This document shows positions 1 to 10,459 of a stretch of 64,000 nt of DNA, piece by piece. The stretch's first letter is position 1. Every line of letters starts with the position of its first letter. Source of the DNA: Dermacentor variabilis (taxonomy: Eukaryota > Arthropoda > Arachnida > Ixodida > Ixodidae); assembly GCF_050947875.1 (NCBI RefSeq), contig NC_134569.1:201944627-202008626 (forward strand), written 5' to 3'. Under the pieces are notes generated by a model. It saw only the letters and a program-made list of their open reading frames with translations. It was not told the origin of the DNA and made no database searches. Made by a program: the position numbers and the translations under genes.

Positions 1-327
1 CCGTTCGTTACTAGAAAGTTCCGGGCTCGCAGCGTTAGAAAGGAAACGCATCAAGGCAGATGACGATTATCGTTGTGTGGCAGAAAGGGGCACGCCAAAG
101 GGTGTAAACTGTTGTTAGAGTGCACGCAGAACCGAAGTCACAAGAAATATTTCTGAATATAGCAGGGGAGTTTAAATAGTGAAATTCCCAATCGATTCTT
201 ATACAAATGCATCTGGAGAAGAGAAAAATGCTGGCTGGCCCCTGGTCGAGATCGAGTAGATGTAAGCATAGGCGGAAAGTTTTCATTTTTCCGTGGGAGG
301 GCTGGGGCCTGACCAGCGTTCCAAACC

Positions 328-330
<3 letters not shown>
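1..330. other. No gene recognised
   Basis: No gene or repeat can be supported here. Short open frames exist on both strands, but one of them is largely a translation of the adjoining TA microsatellite. Confidence 0.5.

Positions 331-394
<64 letters not shown>
331..394. repeat. (TA)n microsatellite
   Basis: About 32 uninterrupted TA units lie immediately upstream of the reverse transcriptase fragment. Dinucleotide tracts like this are prone to slippage and to assembly length errors. Confidence 0.97.
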
Positions 395-395
<1 letters not shown>

Positions 396-396
<1 letters not shown>

Positions 397-1110
397 TGGG
401 GTTCGCCAATAACGAAAGGCGTCAGGCAGGAGATACGATCTCTCCAATGCTATTCACAGCGTGTTTACAGGAGGTATTCAGAGACCTGGATTGGGAAGAA
501 TTGGGGATGAGAGTTAATGGAGAGTACCTTAGTAACTTGCGATTCGCTGATGATATTGCCTTGCGTAGTAACTCAGGAGACCAATTGCAATGCATGCTCA
601 CTGACCTGGAGACGCAAAGCAGAAGGGTGGGTCTAAAATTAATCTGCAGAAAACTAAAGTAACGTTTAGCAGTCTCGGAAGAGAACAGCAGTTTACGGTA
701 GGTAACGAGGCACTGGAAGTGGTAAGGGAATACATCTACTTCGGGCAGGTAGGGACCGCGGATCCGGATCATGAGACTGAAATAGTCAGAAGAATAAGAA
801 TGGGTTGGGGTGCGTTTGGCAGACATTCTCAGATCATGAACAGCAGGTTGCCATTATCCCTCAAGACAAAAGTGTATAACAGCTGTATCTTACCAGTACT
901 CACGTACGGGGCAGAAACCTGCAGGCTTACAAAAAGGGTTCTACTTAAATTGAGGACGACGCAACGAGCTATGGAAAGAAGATGATGGGTGTAACGCACG
1001 TTAAGGGATAAGAAAAGAGCAGATTGGGTTAGGGAACAAACGCGAGTTAATGACATCTCAGTTGAAATCAAGAAAAAGAAATGGGCATGGGCAGCACATG
1101 TAATGAGCTG
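396..1110 (+). pseudogene. RTE-like non-LTR reverse transcriptase, C-terminal fragment
   Basis: Two overlapping frames give the end of a LINE reverse transcriptase. The first (396-662) has RQAGDTISPMLFTACLQEVF, matching the RQGD.ISP motif B region, then LRFADDIAL, the catalytic F-ADD box (motif C), and VGLKLICRKLK for motif D. The frame shifts, and 719-985 continues with YIYFGQV, the thumb segment LKTKVYNSCILPVLTYGAET and LRTTQRAMERR. The remainder to about 1100 (KKKWAWAAHVM) has stops. In such elements the protein copies its own RNA at a nicked target. The order and wording of motifs fit RTE-type elements common in arthropods, by family knowledge. The endonuclease and N-terminal RT are absent, and the 5' side abuts a TA tract. 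It is dead. Confidence 0.75.
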
Positions 1111-2008
1111 CAACCTTTAGTTGTGCGTAAGCATTCTCGGAAAATAGAATGCACTTGGAGTTGAACCGTGGATTTCCTTGACCAGTTGTTGGTCTGGCCG
1201 AAATCCAAGCCAGGTTTCCTGGAATGCGAGGGGGCCACGTATGCTTTCCCTTATTCACACGATATGCTGCTTACACCTCGGTATCATACCCGGGATGACC
1301 GTGTCATTGTTGTACCTGTGAATACAAATGTCAAGCTGGGCGCGCATTCAGTGGACTGTAACTTGTCTTTTTAAAGAGAAGGTTTCTTTGCCTCTTCCTT
1401 CGACTTTGCCACTGCTGCTGCTGCTGCTGTCTGGCATACCGCGTCAGTGGGACGGGGGGGGGGGGGGGTTCAGAGCGTGTGTACGCATGTCAGGAGTGCG
1501 GGAGAGAGTAAAGGTAACGCGGGTAACTCGTTTGGACCTGTGCACCGTGCAGAGTGTGGACACTGCCCTCTGGAGCTTCCTGGGCGTCGCAGGATTACCC
1601 TCTTGATAGCTGTAATTATCCGTGACACTCGCAAAAGCCTTGCGGAAATTGCAGCGCTTACTTTTCTACTAACGTGCAAGTCCAGAGGGAAGCTAGATAT
1701 AATGCAAGAGAGGAGGGGGAGTGCAGGCACAGCATGGGTAGAACCGACGCCGTCGAGAAAAGAGTAACAGCCCTGCCACTCTTCGCTCGCTGTTGTCATA
1801 AAAAGGGAAGGTTGTAGGGGGGGAGTTGGAAAAAGGTGACTTGAGAAGGTGACTACTATAGACAGGACTGCAGGTTTTAGGCAAACGGAATAAATTTGTG
1901 TTCAATACGTTTCTTTGTGTTCAACAGTACGTTTCTGCTATTTCTGAAAAATAAACAGGATGCAAATTTGCCGAGCGGACAACTGACGCAGAGGGTGCAA
2001 ATGCAAAG
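1111..2008. other. No gene recognised; short simple repeats
   Basis: No coding region can be supported. The stretch contains a six-unit CTG tract at 1412-1429 and a 15-base G run at 1454-1468. Open frames on both strands here look fortuitous. Confidence 0.5.
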
Positions 2009-2009
2009 C

Positions 2010-2235
2010 CCCATTAAAACGCTGCTAAGCACGCGGTCGCGGGATCAAATGCAGGCCGCGGCAGCCGCATTTTGATAGTGTGGGGAAGGGGGGGGGGGGG
2101 TGCTGTAATGCAAAGTGCAATGTGTGGCGTGTATGGGTGCACGTTAAAGAATCGCAGGTGGTCGAAATTATTCAGAGTCCGCGATTACGGCGTACTTCAT
2201 ACTCAGATCATGGTTTCGGCAGGCAAAATTCTAGA
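2010..2235 (+). repeat. tRNA-derived SINE-like element, copy 1
   Basis: The head (about 2028-2060) contains GGTCGCGGGATCAAATGC, resembling a tRNA B-box, followed by GCCGCATTTTGAT. After a G run the body reads GTGCACGTTAAAGAATCGCAG, GTGGTCGAAATTATTC, and CGGCGTACTTCATACTCAGATC. The same module order recurs at 2310-2510 and on the minus strand at 32195-32330. The class is known from tick genomes; the family name is not certain to me (a Ruka-like SINE is one possibility). Confidence 0.65.
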
Positions 2236-2309
2236 ATCAATCATAAATCAATCAGGTCACACAACGGAAGCGGTCGCACGGCGAATCGACACTTCTGTGA
2301 CCGCCACAG

Positions 2310-2515
2310 TAGCTTGACGGCTATGGCATTGTCTGAGGTCGCGGGTACAATCCCGACCCAGCAGCCGCATTTCGGCGGTAGCGAAATACAAGAACGCTAG
2401 TGCACTTAGAATTAGGTGCAGTGTAAAGAACAGCAGGGTGTCAGAATAATCCGGAGTCCACCACTATGGCGTGCCTCATAATCAGATCGGGGTTTTGGCG
2501 CGACAATGTCAATTT
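2310..2515 (+). repeat. tRNA-derived SINE-like element, copy 2
   Basis: The head has GAGGTCGCGGGTACAATCCC, a good RNA polymerase III B-box match, then the tail GTGCACTTAGAATTAGGTGC and CCACTATGGCGTGCCTCATA. The modules are in the same order as in the copy just upstream, so two SINE copies stand in direct orientation within about 500 bp. Confidence 0.7.
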
Positions 2516-2519
2516 AATT

Positions 2520-3614
2520 GCAGTACATTAAAAATTAAATTTTAGTTCAATTAAAGTTTAACACTTCTATCAAGATGCGATCTGCTATGTGAGGGAATGA
2601 TAATGCTCAACCCTCTTATAGAAATGATGAACGATGGCGCACAACGTCTCAAGCAAGCGCGTCGCCCTGTGTGTTCTGTGTACTACGCGGAGAAACAGCA
2701 GTAGTGCGTCCAAGGGAACTTTTACCAACAGTCGCCACTCATGTATATGAATAAACGCTGAGGAAATCACTCTCCGCCTACATCACCGCTAATTAGGGTC
2801 AATCGAAGTAAACAACATGGAATGCTTCGCTTACGACGGTTTCCAGAGGGCATTGGATGCGCATATTTTTTGCCCAAACCCGTCCTCTAACCTACCCAAC
2901 GCCTAGCGCAACGGTGATTTATCTTCCAGAGAATATAGGCTTTTCGGAAGCCCGTTGCTGTCTGGATTTCGCTTTCGCACACTCGTAATTTCTTGATAAG
3001 TAACAAGCGAGAAAGGTCATAGATGTGCAAAATATATACAAATATTTTTACTTTTTTACATGGCACTTTATGCCGCAGGGCGGTGTCGTATTCTGATTTG
3101 TGGCCTTTTCCCAATTTGCAAGCGCAGCGCATATCACCGTGTTGTATTTCCAAGAATTTCTGCTGGCGTTAGCCCTTGAACCGTAACTGCCTGACAGCCT
3201 CCCATACGAAAATTTATCTCAACTTTCTCTCAGCCTGACTGAGTAAAGCAGAGTTGTTTTCATGAAGAAGCCTTTCTACAAGATTTATTATATTTATTTG
3301 CTCATAAAGGATGTTGGTACTTAAAAAAAAACATGTATCGAAGTACCTGCACGTGGCAAGATTAAGGAGACTACGAAATGTTAAAAAGCCAAGTCAAATG
3401 CAGGAATTTTTATATAAATGTTTTTGTAAATTGAGCCAATGAAGGCTTAATTGACAAGAGCGCTGAAGCGACCACGTGGTCTAATACAAATTTTTTTTTT
3501 CAGAGCTGTCCTTGGAAAGGTTGGGGGGGGGGGGTATGGACGGGGGGGTGCTTCTCGGGTATAGTTTTTTTCTATTTCTGCGCTGAATGAAAATGTCCAT
3601 TGATAGGCCCATGT
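2520..3614. other. No gene recognised
   Basis: AT-rich sequence with a short G run near 3523-3532. The open frames at 2585-2770 and 2887-3153 on the minus strand show no motif I recognise. Confidence 0.4.
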
Positions 3615-3725
3615 ACTGTGCGATGTCAGGTGGATGTTAAAAAAACGGTGGCCGAAAATTATTCGGAGCTCTCCACTACGGCGCCCCTTATAACCTGAGT
3701 GTTTTTGGGACGTTAAACTGCCGTA
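3615..3725 (+). repeat. SINE-like tail fragment, copy 3
   Basis: Contains GGTGGATGTTAAA and then TTATTCGGAGCTCTCCACTA with CGGCGCCCCTTATAACC. This matches the 3' module of the two SINE-like copies upstream but lacks the tRNA-like head. It is more diverged than copy 2. Confidence 0.6.
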
Positions 3726-4270
3726 TGTCTAAGCCAAGTGTCGAATTAAGACTGTAGTTCTTTGTCAAGGGAGCTTTCGGTTTGTTTTTCACTTGGGCAC
3801 TTTTTTTTCTAGAGAGCGATTCCTGAGGGGACGTACATTCAGGGTAGTTATCTACGGGGGACGTTTTTCCTTACACCAGGCTACATGGGCATTTGATATT
3901 CTGGAAAACGAAATATACTAAAAGAGCATCATGAAGCAGTCATGTCCGTGACGTTTCATCGAATATTGTTTTACTGAAAACAGTTTCATCGAAGAGGCCA
4001 TGACGTGTTCAACAAAATGGTGTTTCCGCGGTAATTTCATCGATCCTGGTTTAACTACACATAATCGCAACGCTGATGCAGCATTTGCAAACTGAAGACA
4101 TCTTAAAGACAGCTTTTCACTTCAATCTATGACGCCATGCTACTCAACTCTAATTTTCAAACACGAAACAGCGCATCACATTCAACGTTCGTCCTGAGAA
4201 AGGGCAAGTGGTTCATTCAAAATCGGGTAGTGTACATTGGGCCATGTTGATCCCCACTCTCGAGTGATAA
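3726..4270. other. No gene recognised; left outer flank of the inverted repeat
   Basis: Nothing recognisable. This sequence has no counterpart beyond the right arm (61910 onward), so the inverted homology stops at 4271. Confidence 0.5.
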
Positions 4271-4342
4271 TTGTCAGTTTACTTGCCCGCCAGAAATTTA
4301 GAAGCAACTGCAAGCAGCGTTCGTTACAGCTTTCGAACATTG

Positions 4343-4404
4343 AGAGGGCATGCAGGCACCGACAGGATGACAGGGTCACACTTGTCTCTTTTCACCCAGC
4401 AGTT
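4343..4404 (+). repeat. LINE 5' UTR direct repeat, unit 1 (left arm)
   Basis: The block containing GCACCGACAGGATGACAG and CACACTTGTCTCTTTTCACC occurs here and again at 4660-4721, about 315 bp apart in direct orientation. The right-arm LINE has the same pair. Duplicated 5' modules are known from promoter monomers of some LINEs; that role is inferred here. Confidence 0.75.
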
Positions 4405-4659
4405 ACTCCCTGCCTTCATCCCTGGTTTTCGGTGCGCTGCTCCACTGGATTCGCGTGGCGAGCCTATTGTCCATGCTTCAGTGGCCGGCAAATTCAGTGA
4501 ACCTGTTCCCGCCACACATTACCCGGATCAAAGCGGTCACCAAATCTACATCTGGAACGACACCCCATTGGTATCGTCGGCTCACCACTGCGCGACCGCG
4601 ACAGCATCGACAGCGCCAGCAGCGGGACGCTTAAAGCCAAGCAATACGCTCTGGGCACT

Positions 4660-4721
4660 CAGGGGGCACGGAGGCACCGACAGGATGACAGGCTCACACT
4701 TGTCTCTTTTCACCCTGCAGG
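4660..4721 (+). repeat. LINE 5' UTR direct repeat, unit 2 (left arm)
   Basis: Second copy of the roughly 60-bp module starting at 4343. It ends in CACCCTGCAGGTCAGT, which also resembles a splice donor, and lies just before the start of recognisable ORF1 coding sequence. Confidence 0.75.
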
Positions 4722-4839
4722 TCAGTTACATTTCCAAACCGCCACTTCTTCGCTTCAATCTAGTAATCGCTTCATTGCCGTGCTTCCGTGCCCAGAAGCC
4801 TTGAGTGACCCGTTCTGTTCCTTGTTTCTTTCACTGTGT

Positions 4840-4866
4840 GGTGACGTGGAAAGCAATCCTGGCCCA
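4840..4866 (+). other. 2A-type ribosome-skipping motif, left LINE copy
   Basis: The nine codons read GDVESNPGP, the canonical 2A signature at which ribosomes skip a peptide bond between G and P. It lies near the N-terminus of LINE ORF1, before the coiled-coil region. 2A-like motifs are documented in several APE-type non-LTR elements. The right-arm copy at 61313-61339 has leucine instead of the final proline. Confidence 0.8.
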
Positions 4867-5889
4867 TCTAAGGACGATGTCCTTGCTGAAGTACTCAAAA
4901 CCGTGACGGAACGTTAATGAAAGATCTATTAGAATGTAATCCGTCGAAAATTCTATGTCGGAGACAATTCATGAGCTGAAACAACCGCAAAAAACCGTTT
5001 CAGAGGCAATATCTGACATCGACCAGAGACTGCAGCACGTGGAAAGGCAGACGGCCATCCTTGATGTATGGAAACAGGATGTCAGCTTATTGCGCGACAA
5101 GATTGAGGGTGTAGTAACCGATACGAACACGCTTCGTGCGCGACTTGATGACGCGGAAGATCGCTCACGTGGCGACGCCTATTTAGTATCGCTAAACGGT
5201 CACTAAATTCTGAACACTGGTTCTCATACAAATCCGCTGCAGCCACGTACTTTTCAAACTTACGGTCTGCAAAGTTTTCCTATTACAACGTTACCCTTCC
5301 CAAGCTACTGAAAACTAACAGTAAGGCATTCTGGAGCTCTATGAAAGGAGATAGCACTAGAAAGGTTACTCTAACTTCACTAACTCGGGAAGCAATCGCC
5401 GACCACGCATGCGCTGAAGTGCTAAATGACACGTTCGTACAGGCCTTTTCATCGTCTTCGCATGCTACTCCTCCCGAAATACGACCAAAAAAAATACCCC
5501 CTCATGGATCCCATAGCATTTAATAGTAACGGTATTAAATCGATTATAAATAAATTAGTATTAAAATCGTCATGCGGTGTTGATGGAATTAACATTAAAT
5601 TTTTGCACAGTACTAGTGAGTATTGTTCAATAATTTTACAATTACTTTTTCTCAGTCGCTTCACAACGGCACATTGTCTTTAGATTGGAAAATGGCTAAG
5701 ATCATTCCGATTCATAAATCTGGTGATGCGCATAACCCTTCTAATTATAGGCCCATTAGTTTGACTTCAGTGCCCTGTAAGATAATGAAGCGCGTAATTT
5801 ATTCTCAGGTAATCAATCATCTTGAATCTAACAACTTCTTTACATATAGACAACATCGTTTTTGTAAAACATTCTCCTCTGATACCCAG

Positions 5890-7360
5890 CTTCTTTGCTT
5901 TACTAACGATTTGCATTCCAACTTGGACGCAGGCTTTCTTACGGACTGTATTTTTCTTGATTTCGCTAAAGCTTTTGACAAAGTACACCACGCATTACTT
6001 CTATGTAAACTCAGAGCACTGAACACTGATACTAATGTAAGTAATTGGATACAAGCATTTCTAGCACACTGCATGCAATTTGTAAGCGCCAATGAAGTTA
6101 ATTCAACTCTAACACCCGTCAAATCTGGCGTTCCACAAGGGTCTGTGCCTGGACCGCTGTTGTTTTAGATCTACGTTAACGACCTACCTGATAACATATC
6201 GTCTAAAATTTGTCTTTTTGCAGATGACTGCGTAGTATATCGTAAAATTACTAATGGCGTTAATATTTCATCTCTTCAGGACGATTTAATCGCACTGCAT
6301 AACTGGACTATGATATGGCTCATGCAGCTTACCGTCAAGAAATGCAAATCGATGAGAATATCCCGTACTAATGAAGCTTGTCCTGCCTATTTACTTGATA
6401 ACATTCCTTTAGAGAGCCTAAGAAACTACAAATATCTGGGCGTCCACATAACCTGTAACTTATCCTGGAAGTACCATATCGACTTTATAACGAGAAAAGC
6501 TAACCGCACACTTAGATATCTTCACAGAAACTTCTCTCTCGCACCATTATCGCTCATACATTTGTTATACACGACATATGTCAGTCCATAGTTGGAATAT
6601 GCATCATCAGTATGGGACCCACATCATGCGATCTCAACTGCCTTGAAAGTGTCCAGAACCGCTCCGCTCGGTTTATACTACCTAATTACCATCGTAAGGC
6701 AAGCGTAACACAAATGAAGGCAACACTTAACCTACCTCCGCTGTTAAACCGCAGAAAACAATCACGCCTATGCTTATTTCATAAGATTTACTACCAGAAC
6801 GCAGCGCTTCGGTCAGAATGGATTAATCCAGCACCGTTCATCTCACGTAGAGATCATACGCATAAGGTACATGCGCCTCGCTCTATCACACTAACACATT
6901 CGCAGTCATTTTTACCCAAAACATGCAACGACTGGAACAGTCTGCCAGCATCCATTGTTAGTATAAGTAATCCTGTTCAATTTAGAAACGCTTTAGTTAA
7001 CTACATTAAAATCATGAAACTTGCGTTCAATATATCATGTCTTTTCATGGTATAAATACTATATTTGCAACTTAACTGTGTATGTATTGACCTATCATTC
7101 CCAATTTGTTTTATTGAAAAGTGTAACAAGAGATTTCTATGGTGATCTAACACTATTTTTTTTCTTTATAATGTGTAAAACAGTGAACGAGCATAATTTA
7201 TCATTGTTACTTATACTCTGCCTTTTCTGCACATCAATTTTACCTCCTTTATATTGCCTTTCCCCTCTATAATGCATATTTAAAGTACCCTCGGAGTAAG
7301 TAAATAAATAAATTCAATCTGCACACAGCACGCTAGTTTATTTTCCAACACTGTGCACAT
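5890..7360. repeat. Low-divergence patch between arms (left side), LINE 3' half
   Basis: By eye there are only about ten differences against the reverse complement of 57366-58836, while the LINE sequence just upstream (5821-5880) has about six in 78 bp and the unique sequence just downstream (7360-7600) about thirteen in 240 bp. The change in divergence falls inside the LINE on one side and just past its tail on the other. Confidence 0.7.
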
Positions 7361-9304
7361 GGCTAAATTCCATTACAACTGGTTCAATTCATTTCCAAGT
7401 CGTGTGTTTACACAAATACTACAACTCACTTTGCCGAAAGAAAACCCTCAACATATCTTGGAAACCTGTTCGAAGAAATTCATCGTCGTTCGATTGGTTC
7501 TTATTCACTGCCCAAGTTTCACCAGGTTTGAGAATTTTTATGAGAAGCATTTGTCTGGTGCATTCCTAAGCCGGGCCCTATCTCGAAAACTGCGTACTGC
7601 AAGCACGACCAACTACCACTTAGCAGCCGCGGCCTACCTTATCAGATGGATTTAACCATAAAGAGAAAGGCGCACCCCAAGTCGGACAGAATTTTTTTTT
7701 ATCCCAAGACCCACCGACCAGGTAAGTTTATTTTTAGTCCCATTCTCTCAGTGCGGAATATCTTTATTTAGCTGCTGAAAGCACCAGAAAGGCTACTGCC
7801 TATTAGTGCGACATGCTTTATGTGATTACTGCAACACAAGTCGCAGTGCACAGTTGTCCTGTTAAGGTCAAAAACCGTGAAGTATGGTACTTGTAGTAGT
7901 GGAGCAACCCCGCGAAGAAGTGCTTGCAATTTTCAGAGAAGCTAGCTGCGCACAAACACTTTCATTTTTTCTCTCTTTTTTCACTCTCCAGCTCGCTTAA
8001 AAGTGTTTGAAAAAATCTGATGCGGCTCGATGGGAAGGCTAGACATTTACATGCACAGCGCAGCTATTTCAGACTTTTCGTCGCTGAAATCTTCTACACC
8101 AAGCTAAATATGGTGATTGGCAGCAACGACCCTCTCTGCTTACATGAAGGATTTCAATCTGGCGTCACAAAAGAGAAAGTCAAGCACAGCACCAAGCAAA
8201 GGAGCCGCCATGAACCTCGATGTTGCAGCCATTTGTTTTTTTGGCATGCCTTGCCAGCACAAGTAACGGATTCTGGAGTGGCGGTTTCGTTCACAGCGGT
8301 TGTGGCAAACAGTAGTTTCGTTTTAGCTCTGCAAAACTGTCAACAATGAAGAGCACCAGCTGCACCACAATGACCGGACGATATGTTGGCAACGAGCACA
8401 CTGGGGAAAAAATCATCGGAATGTGCACACGATAATGAAAGGCATGTCTCAGAGGAAGACATGCGCCGCGGCTGCGCTAATCATTCACGATAACTGCAGC
8501 GTTTGCACTTCTCGGGTGAAAATTATAAACACAATTTGCCGATTCATTCACTAAATAAAAGCTTGCTGACATATTAAGCATTTGTTTGTTTTCTTGGTGC
8601 CATGATAATTACACAGTCGTTTCATTTGGAAGTTTTCTGTCCCGAGAAATCCAAATTAAGGAGACTACTGTGTATACCTGGGATGTATCTCTCTCTCTTC
8701 AATGTGTTTTTGGGGCTTCAAGGAAATGTTCTTCAGGACCCTCTTTATGCACCTAAATACAGAAAATGCAACAAAAATAGAGAAGGAATAAAACCAAATA
8801 GTATGCCATGTACAAGAATGTAACTTTATTGAATACTGGACAGCTCTTTGTCAATAACTAAATAAATAAAATTAAGTAAGCAGTTCGTCAATTAAAACTC
8901 ATGTAAATAGTTCCTATGTAAGACTTAATATATATGAATGTAGTGAAAGTCAGGAGTCGTACCAAAGAACACCAGCAGTGTTCATGGCAACTTATCTTCA
9001 GAATGGTTCATAAATGGCAGAAGCCTGCATAGTCGCACTGTCCAATAAATTTTTAAAAATGATGTATATACATATGAAGCTGTCTAAAAATTATGAAGCT
9101 GTTGCACAACACAGCAGTTAAGTTGTGTATTGAGAATGAATGATAAAGGTGAAAAAAAAGCATGAGTGGGTTAATTAAAAAGTACAAACACAATAAAATA
9201 CACCTGTTGTACACTACTGCAAATATGCACGCACGGTAAATGCAAATTTCTGAGGGGCAGATTGAAACTTTACAATAAAACACTCATGCTGTACAAGAAA
9301 TAAG
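7361..9304. other. Left arm, no gene recognised
   Basis: Aligned with about 57365-55298 of the right arm at roughly 5 % divergence. The open frames at 7353-7655 and 8020-8349 have right-arm counterparts but also frameshifts between arms, which argues against constraint. A fragment AGTAGTTTCGTTTTAGCTCT near 8310 also occurs in diverged form near 62390, indicating a dispersed repeat. Confidence 0.45.
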
Positions 9305-10459
9305 AAAGCAACCACAGAGGACTTCAATATAATACACGGTTGTGGAAAATAATGAATAGCATGCAAAAATTGCACAGAGCTACAGCCTGTGGTTCCTGCC
9401 AGTTTTGCAAGACAGTTGAAGGCCACAGCCACCGAGACACTTCGTTTACAAGCTCCGAACCAGCTCGCAAGCCTGGGCGACTTTTGACGATCATTTGCCC
9501 AAGAAGTCCGCAATCCCGTCAACCAGCCAAACCAAGTATTTGGGACCAGGGTTGACCCGTGCGGCGATCCGGCATAGCTTCTCCGTCCTGCAAATTTGCG
9601 GAAGTTGAAAACGGCGCAGGGTTAAAGCAATGCAAAAAACTAGCGCAGATTCGAAAACGCGAACATATTCGTGGACAGAGACTCATTTTTGCAAGTTATG
9701 TCAAGTGGTGGCTAAGGAAGAGCATCAGACATGCGTCAGGTGAATCTCACTTCCTGCATTACTCAATGCGTGCCTTCGTTTCACATCAATGTACCATGCA
9801 CATTGCTACGAGCAGGCAACACCATGTTTGACGGGCCGCTTGGCATGCCGCCTGCCAGACTCCAATGGCATGAAGCCAGTGGAATTACTGGCATGATGTC
9901 TGCGATACCATTCCTTTTAAGCAGAAACTGACGATTCCCAACGAGAATAAATATGCAGGGAGTTACCCTGCAGGTATCACTGAAAATGCAGAAAGCACCA
10001 TTCTACAACCTTGTTTTTCTTCCAATGGAGTGTCGAGAGTCTTGAAATAAAGCTGTGAAAATTTGACGCATTCACGAAGAGTTGATTATACGAGTGTGTA
10101 ACAAAGTAAGCCTAACATACTTCTTGCCGATAGTAGCCTTTAACAAATATTCGATTTAACGAAGGCATTTGTGTCGCATGGGACTTCAATGTAATGAGGC
10201 TAGACTGTACACAATAGAATACTTTATGTAAATTAGTGTGAAGAGAAAGACTGCTCGAGGCCTGTTCTGATTACCCAAATGTGTGAGATACAGAAGCCTA
10301 GATTTTGAGAAACTGCTATGCAAATTTGAATGGAATTGCTAGTAGTTTATATTTCCCTTACAAATGCAACTGATGGTTTGAAGCCTTAGATTAGAATTGC
10401 GCATCGAATTATAAAATGTACGGATAATTTACGAAGAAAATGAAATGCCAAGTTTGCAA
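9305..10459. repeat. Perfectly identical patch between arms (left side)
   Basis: Every base I compared from about 9307 to 10459 equals the reverse complement of 54143-55295, with no indel (coordinate sum constant at 64602). On one side three differences occur in 46 bp plus a 3-bp indel near 9305. On the other, homology falls abruptly after TTTGCAA at 10459. Open frames inside, such as 9559-9831, are identical in both arms simply because the DNA is. Confidence 0.85.

Larger units (their letters stand above)
4271..7313 (+). pseudogene. CR1/L2-like LINE, left-arm copy, internally deleted
   Basis: A non-LTR retrotransposon with 5' UTR, ORF1, part of ORF2 and an A-rich tail (AAGTAAATAAATAAA). ORF1 is broken by a one-base insertion near 4910. 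After LDDAEDRSRG (about 5175) about 1.45 kb is missing relative to the right copy, removing the end of ORF1 and nearly the whole endonuclease. The RT remains at 5623-6591, with AFDKVHH (motif A), GVPQGSVPGPLLF followed by an amber stop (motif B), FADDCVVY (motif C), and YKYLGVHITCNLSW. A stop after TTYVSP and a frameshift following it are shared with the right copy. It cannot be active. Confidence 0.88.

Noticed and set aside
331..394. Open frames encoding long Ile-Tyr repeats across the TA tract
   Set aside because: They are translations of a dinucleotide microsatellite, not proteins.
9214..9931. Several open frames identical in both arms within the identity patch
   Set aside because: The DNA is identical over 1.15 kb including non-coding parts, so identical peptides are no evidence of coding. 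No motifs are recognised.
8644..10210. A pogo/Tigger element bounded by GGAGACTTTACTGTA-like ends near 8670 and 10200
   Set aside because: Both terminus-like sequences point the same way rather than facing each other, so they do not bound one element.
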